A DNA stretch of 26,832 nt from Candidatus Nomurabacteria bacterium. GTDB taxonomy: Bacteria > Patescibacteriota > Minisyncoccia > Phycocordibacterales > UBA5272. Position 1 is the stretch's first letter. Each line of letters starts with the position of its first letter. The translations under genes were made by a program, and so were the position numbers. The notes below the pieces were generated by a model. The model did not search any database. It saw only the letters and a program-made list of their open reading frames with translations, and had not been told where the DNA came from. The stretch covers positions 1 to 26,832 of the forward strand of contig DOZK01000014.1 in NCBI GenBank assembly GCA_003518045.1. Reading direction: 5' to 3'. This document shows positions 22,401 to 26,832 of this stretch, piece after piece.

Positions 22401-24307
22401 GAGAAGAAGTTAGTGCTAGTTGCATTTGTAGTGATGAGCGAAGCGATAGAACTATTCGTTGTAGTTGAATTAGTAAAAAGAGAATCTAACGCAGAGAGAT
22501 TTGTGATGTAGTGATTAGTAGAGGTAGCGTTTACTGCAGTTAGGGAGTTAGTCGTTAGGACGTTATTAGTTAGATTTGTAATTACAGCATTGGTAGTAGT
22601 AGAGTTCGTAAAGAGTGAATCTAAAGCAGAGAGATTTGTGATGTAGTGATTAGTACTTGTAGCACTTGTAAGATTAGTGGTGGAGGAAGTTAGATTGTTA
22701 ATAGTTACATTACCTGTGAAAGAGACTTGGTCATTGAAGAGATTACCTCCGTTGAATACTCCGTTACTTACTGTAGCGTTTTGAATGTATTGATTAGTAG
22801 AGGTTCCATAGTTTAACTTTGCATAGTCTAGTGTAGTATCACGTAAGTAACTTATGGTAGATACTCCTATTAGACTTGCTGAGGGAGTAGGAGGGAAGTA
22901 GTTATTTACTGGAGTTACATATCCTCCGAAGCCACCTTGTGATTGACTAGAGTCTTTACCGTTTAATCCGTCTTTACCTGAGATACCGTCTTTACCAGCT
23001 GGGCCTGCTTTACCTTCTAGGGTTATATATTTAGTTATGTATTCGGTTATGTAGGTTGGGGTGTTGCTAGGGGGTTTCGAAGAAGTTTTCCCTGTGTCAT
23101 TCCCGTGAAGACGGGAATCCAGATTAGATATTGCGAGAGAAGTAGTACCTGAATTAACCGTTGTAATTACAGGAGTATTTGTAGTTGCAATAGTTGAAGG
23201 AATTACTTTTGATGCTGTATTACAACGAGAGATATCTACATTCTGTCTTAGAACTCCAACTTTACAGAAAAGGTTAAGGGAGAGTTTATCTATGAAAGAT
23301 ATATCTTTTTTGTTTAATAATGTTGCTTGTGTTGAAGTACCTAATACTTGACCTATAGGAGTTACAAATGGAGTATCTAGAATAGCAAAGTGTGAGATAT
23401 TTGTATTTATCCAAGTGGAGCCTGTAGCTAGAGTAAATACTTTATTATTAAATTCCACTAGAGTTTTTCTTATGAAATTAACTCTTAATTTTGGGAAATT
23501 AAGAGATGAGATATTCAAGTCTTTACCTACTAAAAGTATTCCTCCTTTTGGAAACTCTAAGCTTGGGTTGTTTAATTTTAAATTAGATATTCCTGTTAAT
23601 CCTTGTGTTGGTGAGTATAGATTTTTGGATGAAAGTAGAGGATTTACATTTTCATTATGAATTAGAGAGAAGAGGATAACGGCAGTGATGAGAGCTGGGG
23701 TGTATTGCTTAAGGATGGGGAAAATCAACTTCTTCCCTGTGTCATTCCCGCGGAGGCGGGAATCCAGTGTCTTAACCTGGACCCCCGCCTTCGCGGGGGT
23801 GACAATTCGTAAAAAGCGATTAGTTAAAGATGAAATAACTAAATTATTTTTTGTATCTACTACTTTTTCTTTTTCAATTAACTCAATGTTTTTTATTTTT
23901 GTTACAACCTTTTTTGGAGTTTTAATAATTAATTTCTCTTTTATTATTTCCTCTGAAGATAGCGAATAGCGAATATTATTTCGCTTAAGAATTCTAAAAA
24001 CGGTTACCGGATTTATTACGATATGACTTTCCTTTTGTAGTTTTTTACTTATAACAAGAACACTGTCATTCGGATATCTTTTGGCATAGGTAATAACCAA
24101 ACTTTCCACCTCAGAAGGTATTTTGTTATGTGCTGTGTTATTTCTTTTTTCTTTAAAAGAATTACCTTGATTTAATTCGAGGCGTTTATATCTAGAAAGA
24201 TATTTATAAACAGTGTGTCTCGAGACGCCAAGCTCTTTTGCAAGAGACGTAACTGTTCGCTTGTTGTCAAGGATTTCTTTAAGTTTATTTTTTAATAATT
24301 CATTCAT
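13466..24307 (-). CDS. Giant HTH-membrane-fibre protein with S74 chaperone
   Basis: A single frame of 3613 residues. Residues 16-42 (VTSLAKELGVSRHTVYKYLS) and about 79-115 (VNPVTVFRILKRNNIRY-like) are two helix-turn-helices of the IS481/IS630 transposase kind, without a catalytic domain. A membrane segment (203-217) follows, then an outer region with a 7-triplet collagen-like stretch (432-452). Next are long Thr/Ser/Asn repeats (STNHYITNL-type at about 500-720, NASTTNLSA-type at about 1035-1280), five GLINGQTISSAANFTG copies (about 1400-2150) and many GNVGIGT units up to about 2900. SDERLKK with Ser2964 and Lys2969 marks an S74 intramolecular chaperone that trims itself in phage fibres. Then come a Ser-rich coiled coil (about 3060-3170), a globular part with ENFPASEAVDAGT, and a Thr/Pro tail. 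Likely a surface fibre for attachment; the cytoplasmic HTH part is unusual. Confidence 0.85.
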   Translation of the reverse strand: MNELLKNKLKEILDNKRTVTSLAKELGVSRHTVYKYLSRYKRLELNQGNSFKEKRNNTAHNKIPSEVESLVITYAKRYPNDSVLVISKKLQKESHIVINPVTVFRILKRNNIRYSLSSEEIIKEKLIIKTPKKVVTKIKNIELIEKEKVVDTKNNLVISSLTNRFLRIVTPAKAGVQVKTLDSRLRGNDTGKKLIFPILKQYTPALITAVILFSLIHNENVNPLLSSKNLYSPTQGLTGISNLKLNNPSLEFPKGGILLVGKDLNISSLNFPKLRVNFIRKTLVEFNNKVFTLATGSTWINTNISHFAILDTPFVTPIGQVLGTSTQATLLNKKDISFIDKLSLNLFCKVGVLRQNVDISRCNTASKVIPSTIATTNTPVITTVNSGTTSLAISNLDSRLHGNDTGKTSSKPPSNTPTYITEYITKYITLEGKAGPAGKDGISGKDGLNGKDSSQSQGGFGGYVTPVNNYFPPTPSASLIGVSTISYLRDTTLDYAKLNYGTSTNQYIQNATVSNGVFNGGNLFNDQVSFTGNVTINNLTSSTTNLTSATSTNHYITNLSALDSLFTNSTTTNAVITNLTNNVLTTNSLTAVNATSTNHYITNLSALDSLFTNSTTTNSSIASLITTNATSTNFFSTNSFLTNGTSTNHYITNLEAVNSLFTNSTTTNSFATNSTTTNANITNLTNNVLTTNSLTATNGTTTNFFTTNLAVGTVNTTGNQTINGTLNVNGTTLIGSNTTIQGSVTLGTSTSNFITVNGLFNSNITPAANISYDLGTPSLYWRNVYAGTVTANSFSAASTSISGTNSTSFSINSSNASTDTQDSSLVFFRGIVTPNAILRWNSLTKRLESNMSLHIENETPATGTTTFSVQGGQGQGAVNLVELRNNSGTLLTSFNSNGGLSVNENINASGTLNVSGTSTLATTTITGLLTVNSNTNITQGGILTVGDKVIAPGEIGAGTSSPSGKISIQSTNADQVAFLIYGSTTQTSPLISIFDYPGSNQNIFQVSATGTLTTKDIFGTSGNFSSTLNVLGQTTLTNASSTNLSVSGILYAPTLSSSNVLFTNATSTNLFTSILNAVTGTINNLTGGSITATSSLTSNGTLNVTGLTTLGNASTTNLSAVGATLTNLFSTNATITNASTTNLSATGATFTNTNTTGTATILNASTTNLSASGFFSTNAFVTGFTATNASTTNLSAVGATLASLFSTNATLTNASTTNLSASGATLTNLYSTSATLASATSTNFFTSNLSSTNSTLTNSTSTNLYSTSASFGVLSASSAVIAGAITGATSFNGLVITPNTGVVTTGTWNASQIANAYIATGLDVTKLTVGTTLPSNVLTSSLTTVGALASGSIASGFGTISTANTITGTTLNGTTGINTGATGGTQRIDASGNLVNIGTISSGAITSGLINGQTISSAANFTGSVAIATTLGVTGQTTLANASSTGLTVTGGTYLATTGGNVGIGTTAPVNLLQISNASSQNDTYGNVQTNYTGTVSSANSGYTAKNYQGTSQFMQWDVYGLRVGSRIVTNTGQGNVYLTYGNDNIGMTMLGANGNVGIGDTTPTNKLDVTGAIGISDVTVIDASRNLTNIGTISSGAITSGLINGQTISSAANFTGSLTAVGNINLNDNLSVGKLAIGSFGSYLGRQSSDGSTVLQTGQAHLLLNPTGGNVGIGTTSPQTTLAIQGADNSSFGQLNIQSTGSDARISLFNANGASVTGRGDILMSKTVGYEGMRFMINNVDKMILDEGGNVGIGITAPSGKLQVVGDTYFGSSSGTVGNLYLYGSTAGAVSTIATSNGNLHIDAYTGAYGTYLNYFRGTGGIYFGNGATGSNANVSAGGAYTGTSLNVGAGAITSGLINGQTISSAANFTGTVTTAGNIISGGQISLPAANDGRKGLWMWGPGDANWAIYMGQPTVGLNPAGTTMTAGHFSNTHSIRIRSGSGFSVERYSDNALTMDSDAAGNLWALGAISAGSTITGTTLNGTTGINTGAGAGTQRIDASGNLANIGTISSGAITSGLINGQTISSAANFTGTMAVAGNTVIGGGVSDRRLDVHAGNDGLTMGQDIDNTFTIQSYIDNQWAARTTYASGCCNLLKINPDVGSVQIGSATNPTPGLNVYGVTTLNGALSMGSNAITSGLINGQTISSAANFTGTMAVAGALNVNGATNPGNFGVLGGATQVTTLATARSLAVTSIQTLNSSGWLLTTFMSGGNPSMQVVDQAGTSAGNFNLMPYGGNVGIGTTTPTSQLQVKGADMVISDGSGGTYTGGGTGCPWCGSPWTSYSPTTGAGVGDGTNSGGRASGNFVGGYGNWVAGGGVGVYAQGGAGALHGFGGAGVYAKGGSSGANVGGGAAPAVYADGPLVTTGGLVVGSAYAVNARNANSATYGMTVADGNAYITGSVGIGTINPTNAKLQISGGGLSTQDSTRTFAGTAFNTAIGSADTRTLALNGTTESSMWWNGGGTPQFAIDSTSGGGASFWTNNGSWSERMRITSGGYVGIGMAPSNALDVNGAINVPGGGYYKFNNETAWSIHGRNTDSTSMLGSSLKTTIITGGGASEGFAITGSGFGTSFEARNDGQIYMNGNVGIGTAGPTGDTSKVLDIYGATGSGIFLHDGVGGITVTDGGTLQQGGANTYLYNREVGFMTFGTSNTERVRIDSAGNVGIGVSPGTKLDVNGTTRTVVLGVGNNLGAEYLVDVGGIANTDARMRISPGSGTKGKGSFLEFGGTFGASWGGGDTGTRMFGRIAGLNTGTDAWGTNALQFQTNTGGDAPAYTTAMTIIQNGNVGIGTTAPSSKLTLYDDTAGDTAFLTLRHATNYGANLGVNTNSTGDFFIQTVIAGTATKRLTIQRADGSVGIGTASPGYALDVVGTIQSSGQLISNGTTPGVTIRNSGGAADSKLWFDSSINGNQLIRYVANDANTAAAVYETVTRSGASITAIGFPSGNATFAGCVNYNGGTIGSCLSDERLKKNVTNYTMTGLKEIIALNPVTYQYNGLANTPADDNIRTGLIAQQVQLVAPGLVQTVQQKLNETDATPTELLSVNYGALTFGLINAVKELNTNTNSGLLSASSSIVSLASQLSSNFAQASSSLISLSSEFSSSFSSASSSISSLSNLITFNQNQASTSISSLFTLVNNNQIEVSSTTSNIINLMNTNVATLTTQISNITDRINLTNGKLNTLTLTSLGIVGIGNDGTSLGGELLRVSGRIRATGFDIDSAADIAENFPASEAVDAGTVVAFSTNTVAWDAGGVSSNQQSASSNTNATSTASTTNPPAGEAGSSLPTTSYQMSTVRKALSGYEAVGVVSTNSGIVLGSNTPNGVPVAFSGRIPVKVTTENGEVKRGDYLTVSATMPGYAMKLTGEGRSIGRALSDYEAGKDRVLMLVENGNQKLDLAGHNATTTGMLTLGNIDLNANGVSIINIKSLASANGSWSIDENGRIVGKSLSVDNVKTKEFCVDDVCVTRDQFFNMIQQTNSGTSTPASMASVVTGIVAGTSTTGGAVSNQQSATSTDTTTSASTTVLPSSGTSSSAPSTSQSTASTTTDTTTTAITTDPVTPPTTTPTTTTDTTPIIAPIVDTTTTPVVDPIPTPIDTTVAPTATTPAPEATPTPTTAI
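14472..14492. repeat. R2 repeat inside the giant gene
   Basis: CCTGCCTCGCCAGCAGGCGG and a final G form an R2 copy read in frame as NPPAGEAG within the C-terminal region, in a low-complexity linker next to SNQQSA-type stretches. Confidence 0.65.
23095..23122. repeat. R1 repeat inside the giant gene
   Basis: One R1 copy is translated in frame as LDSRLHGNDT (about residues 396-405), just before the KPP linker that leads into the collagen-like segment. Confidence 0.8.
23740..23803. repeat. Facing R1 pair inside the giant gene
   Basis: Two R1 palindromes in opposite orientation are translated in frame as VTPAKAGVQVKTLDSRLRGN then DT (about residues 169-190), exactly between the HTH part and the membrane segment. 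The reading frame stays open through both. Confidence 0.85.
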
Positions 24308-24348
24308 GAAATTTTAGATTTTTTTAGTTAGGGAATTATGAATGAATT
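24297..24348. promoter_or_regulatory. Inverted repeat over the start codon of the giant gene
   Basis: Perfect 11-base arms AATTCATTCAT (24297-24307) and ATGAATGAATT (24338-24348) are 30 bases apart. The gene-side arm is the first 11 bases of the coding sequence, including the ATG. It could be an operator for a dimeric HTH protein or, in mRNA, a stem that hides the start codon. Confidence 0.5.
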
Positions 24349-24378
24349 GTCTTTTAGAGAGTGTGAACTCTGTTGCTG

Positions 24379-24400
24379 CAATGGTAAAAAATTACCATTG
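24379..24400. other. Hairpin upstream of the giant gene
   Basis: CAATGGTAA (24379-24387) and TTACCATTG (24392-24400) form a 9-bp stem around AAAA, about 70 bases upstream of the giant gene's start. It may be a binding site or part of a leader. The rest of 24401-24540 is AT-rich with no gene visible. Confidence 0.4.
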
Positions 24401-24543
24401 ATATATATAGATATTATAGCAATGACTTGTGAAAATGTTGTGTATAAATGAAGTAAACCTGTGTATAACTTTTTATAACTTTTTTCTTCAAAAAAAAGAT
24501 CGAAAAAAGGTTAAGTATCTTTGAATTACGAAACCTGAGATTG

Positions 24544-24632
24544 TGTCATTCCCGCCCCCGATCGTGGCCGAGGGTAAACTCCGGCGGGAATCCAAGTTTA
24601 GACACTGGATCCCCGCATTCGCGAGGATGACA
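24544..24632. repeat. Facing R1 pair, left member enlarged
   Basis: The left R1 (24544-24594) has its CCCGCC/GGCGGG stem opened by about 26 extra bases at the tip. The right copy (24605-24632) is of normal CTGGATCCCCGC type. The surrounding 24308-25280 interval holds no gene that I can support; the open frame there is built mostly from R1 and R2 repeats. Confidence 0.65.
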
Positions 24633-24785
24633 CAAATACCATATCAACCCACTAGAAATAGACTCCAAGCAGAGGCAAAAATCCTTATATTCATACCCTT
24701 TTTATACATACCACTCCCTAGGTTCAACTTTTCTATTAAAAATATAAATATTCCATTACTTATCAATGATTTCTTACTTGGGTTG

Positions 24786-24874
24786 TGTCATTCCGGCCTA
24801 CGAGCCGGAACCTGCCTCGGCGGCAAGGCGGGTCCAGGTTATAAACACTGGATACCAGCTTTCGCTGGTATGAC
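24786..24874. repeat. R1 pair with an R2 copy nested in the left member
   Basis: The left R1 runs TCATTCCGGCCTACGAGCCG then GAA, is broken by R2 (24811-24832), and resumes with TCCAGG (24832-24837). The right R1 (24848-24874) is the CTGGATACCAG variant. The nesting shows that R2 inserted later than R1. Confidence 0.7.
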
Positions 24875-25050
24875 AGTTACGGGAATAAATTAATTGGATT
24901 TAGTATAAATAAATGCCTCTTTCTTTTCTTTTTTAACTCTCTGTTTTATCTAATACTTATATATTCCTTATTCTACTTCACTATTTATAAACTATAAGAC
25001 TGCGCCGAAAGAGTAGCTAAAATATGTAATATTGCTATGGTATGACTTTT

Positions 25051-25086
25051 ACGAAGGCAAGGCCTTCGCGAAGGCCTTGCCTTCGT
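25051..25086. repeat. Fused REP (R3) pair, 36-base perfect palindrome
   Basis: The REP of the 12.5-13.4 kb transposase and its inverse are joined over a shared CG, giving a 36-base gapless palindrome. It has no transposase gene next to it, so it is a likely product of transposition by the RAYT about 12 kb away or a homologue. Confidence 0.85.
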
Positions 25087-25186
25087 AAAGATTGTTGGGC
25101 TGATTGTAACCTAATTAGGTCAGGTTAATGAATTCAAGCTAAAATTAAATGACAAAGCAGTCAAATTGTGTTATCATAAACCAATC

Positions 25187-25208
25187 GCCCACTCGGGCTT
25201 TTAATTTT
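25187..25208 (+). terminator. Small terminator-like hairpin before the ABC-F gene
   Basis: GCCC-ACTC-GGGC is followed by TTTTAATTTT, about 73 bases before the ABC-F start. If a promoter lies upstream it could attenuate the gene, as in some ABC-F loci, but no leader peptide is evident. The region 25209-25280 contains ATCTAAT-type tandem repeats. Confidence 0.3.
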
Positions 25209-25280
25209 GATAGCCGATAACATTTGATTTGTATTTTGTATTATCTAAAATCTAATGTCTACTATCTAATATCTACCCCC

Positions 25281-26756
25281 ATGGCTATAGAAAAACAAAT
25301 CCCCGTTGGAGGTGAAGCAGTTCTTCGTTTCGAAGATGTTACCTTCAATTATAGTGAAAACAAGCCAGTCTTATTTGAGACTAATTTTGTTGTGCGTAAA
25401 GGAACAAAATTAACACTCATGGGGCCAAACGGTGCTGGTAAGTCCACACTCTTTTCTTTAATCATGGGAGATTTTCACCCTGAAGAAGGTCGCATTATAA
25501 TTGGGCAGGATTTACGCATTGCTATCGCTAAACAATTTATTCCCCACACGAAATGGTCTCTTACTGTTCGTGAATTTTTGGAATTAGCTTTCGATGAAAA
25601 GATTTATGATATTGATAAACGTGCCAAAAAAGTTTTTGATATTGTCGCCTTAAACGTATCGCTTGATTTAACTATTAAAGAATTATCTGGCGGGCAAAAG
25701 GGTCGCCTGCTTATCGCCCAAGCTCTCATTCAAGAACCAGATATTTTATTATTAGACGAACCGACAAACAATTTAGACAAAGCTGGCATTCAACTTCTTA
25801 CAGACTTCATGAAAGAATATGAAGGTACTGTTATTGTTATTTCCCATGATGCCCCCTTCCTTAACTCTTTCACTCACGGAGTTATTTATATAAACACACA
25901 AACATATCAAGTAGAACAATATGTTGGAAATTATTACAAAGTAGTTGAAGATATTAAACGCCAAGTAGAACGTGCTGAGCGTGCTAATTCTCAGCTTGAA
26001 AAAGAAATACAAAACAATAAAGACAAGGTAAACTTCTTCGCGCTTAAAGGAGGAAAGATGCGTAAACTTGCTGCGAAATTAAAGGATGAAGTTGAAGAAT
26101 TAGAAGATAGTAAAATTGAAGTTCGCAAAGAAGATAGAACGATAAGACCTTTTACTATTAATTGCCAAGAAGATATTGGTAGTGTGATTGTTAAATTTGA
26201 ATCAGTAGAAGTGTTGCATGATGGAAAGCCGGTCAGACGAAAGGTTGATATAGAACTTCGTAAAGGAGATAAGCTTCACATCATCGGGCCAAATGGAATT
26301 GGAAAGACAACGTTGCTTGAAAAGATTGCTAACAGAAAAGAAAAAGGAACAATAATTCAAGACGGAATAAACGTTGGATATTATCGTCAGGATTTCTCTA
26401 CTTTAGATTTTGATAAAAGTGCTTATCATGAACTCGCAAAAGTTTTGAAAAAATTAGATGACCAACTATTACGAAAAACAGCTGCAAGTATGCTATTGGG
26501 TGGTGAACAATTAGCTGCCAAGATTGGATTACTTTCTGAAGGCCAAAAAGGTTTGCTAATGTTTGCATATTTAAGATTACAAAATCCTGGATTATTAATT
26601 CTTGATGAACCAACTAATCACATTAATTTTCGTCATATCCCTGTTATCGCGGAGGCTTTGAAAAAATACGAAGGGCCGATGATTATTGTTTCTCACGTGC
26701 ATGAATTCGTAAAAGAAGTTGGAATTACACAGACGTTGGATTTGGGAAAACTGTAA
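25281..26756 (+). CDS. ABC-F family ATPase (ribosome-associated)
   Basis: A 491-residue soluble protein with two ATP-binding cassettes and no membrane segment. The first has Walker A GPNGAGKST (48-56), LSGGQ (135-139) and Walker B LLLDEP (156-161). A charged, partly coiled linker (about 212-296) follows. The second has GPNGIGKTT (336-344), an altered signature LSEGQ (418-422) and LLILDEPTNH (438-447). ABC-F proteins bind the ribosomal E-site and help stalled or antibiotic-blocked ribosomes; which subclass this belongs to is not clear. I start at the ATG at 25281; an earlier frame to 25224 runs through tandem repeats. A TAATAT box (25267-25272) ends eight bases before the start. Confidence 0.88.
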   Translation: MAIEKQIPVGGEAVLRFEDVTFNYSENKPVLFETNFVVRKGTKLTLMGPNGAGKSTLFSLIMGDFHPEEGRIIIGQDLRIAIAKQFIPHTKWSLTVREFLELAFDEKIYDIDKRAKKVFDIVALNVSLDLTIKELSGGQKGRLLIAQALIQEPDILLLDEPTNNLDKAGIQLLTDFMKEYEGTVIVISHDAPFLNSFTHGVIYINTQTYQVEQYVGNYYKVVEDIKRQVERAERANSQLEKEIQNNKDKVNFFALKGGKMRKLAAKLKDEVEELEDSKIEVRKEDRTIRPFTINCQEDIGSVIVKFESVEVLHDGKPVRRKVDIELRKGDKLHIIGPNGIGKTTLLEKIANRKEKGTIIQDGINVGYYRQDFSTLDFDKSAYHELAKVLKKLDDQLLRKTAASMLLGGEQLAAKIGLLSEGQKGLLMFAYLRLQNPGLLILDEPTNHINFRHIPVIAEALKKYEGPMIIVSHVHEFVKEVGITQTLDLGKL

Positions 26757-26786
26757 TTAAATTGATTACAATTTAATAATTTTTAG

Positions 26787-26808
26787 CCTGCCTCACCGGC
26801 AAGGCGGG
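26787..26808. repeat. R2 repeat after the ABC-F gene
   Basis: CCTGCCTCACCGGCAAGGCG plus GG, 30 bases after the stop codon. It may double as a terminator hairpin. Confidence 0.65.
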
Positions 26809-26832
26809 CTCCTATAATACAAAACAGTACCT

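Noticed and set aside
13439..23969. Many plus-strand ORFs opposite the giant gene
   Set aside because: They are antisense readings of Thr/Ser/Asn-rich repeats (giving Val- or Cys/Trp-rich peptides) without start signals.
13466..24307. Giant gene as an assembly artefact or prophage tail gene
   Set aside because: The frame is open over more than 10.8 kb, no phage structural genes are nearby, and the N-terminal membrane segment argues for a cell-surface protein of the host.
24543..24893. 116-codon ORF between the giant and ABC-F genes
   Set aside because: It is built mostly from translated R1 and R2 repeats (HWIPAFAGMT-like strings) and has no start signal.
25281..26756. Decayed ABC-F because of LSEGQ in the second cassette
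   Set aside because: Both Walker A and B motifs are intact, and Gly-to-Glu changes in the second signature are compatible with an active protein; not enough to call it broken.

Overview
The window looks like an AT-rich chromosome segment of a Candidate Phyla Radiation (Patescibacteria, Parcubacteria-like) bacterium. This is an inference from several signs: a PriA-like protein whose helicase P-loop has decayed, short streamlined housekeeping proteins, starts that mostly lack Shine-Dalgarno sites but carry a -10 box 6-8 nt upstream, intergenic regions packed with palindromes and short tandem repeats, and one giant Thr/Ser/Asn-rich surface fibre. TAA, TAG and TGA all act as stops, so the standard code fits.

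Layout. 0.1-4.0 kb (+): priA-like, def and fmt; the last two form the N-formylmethionine cycle of translation initiation. 4.3-6.9 kb (-): an anchored cyclophilin, a short ribosome hibernation factor, a PAP2 phosphatase and a small membrane protein. 7.0-8.2 kb: a possible pseudoknot, tRNA-Asn(GUU) with its own promoter and terminator, then four tandem units (A-D) of about 150-210 nt. Each unit is bounded by inverted copies of the tRNA 3' end and separated from the next by a perfect or near-perfect terminator palindrome. 8.2-8.9 kb (+): a deaminase-like gene of higher GC content with its own promoter and ribosome site. 8.9-12.4 kb: a DUF378 protein, an NlpE-like exported protein, a nitroreductase, a DHH phosphoesterase, a 33-codon ORF and a DUF6922-like protein. 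12.5-13.4 kb: a REP-associated tyrosine transposase between two inverted REP pairs. 13.5-24.3 kb (-): one 3613-residue protein with transposase-type helix-turn-helices, a membrane segment, a collagen-like segment, very long fibre repeats, an S74 self-cleaving chaperone and a further C-terminal region of about 650 residues. 25.3-26.8 kb (+): an ABC-F ATPase.

The strongest candidate for something undescribed is the tRNA-Asn array at 7120-8164. Units A, B and D fold into the same multi-hairpin shape. Several helices change by compensating substitutions while the loops stay fixed (a CAAA tetraloop and a GA/GAA internal loop). Parts of each unit are exactly complementary to the T-arm and acceptor strand of the tRNA. 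Second is the giant protein: a DNA-binding N-terminus fused through a membrane segment to a phage-fibre-like exterior, with an inverted repeat over its start codon and dispersed palindromic repeats translated in frame inside it.

Dispersed repeats are named here as R1 (TTCCCGC-n-GCGGGAA core, often in facing pairs), R2 (CCTGCCTCGCCGGCAAGGCG core), R3 (the REP beside the transposase, ACGAAGGCAAGGCCTTCGT) and heptamer or nonamer tandem tracts.
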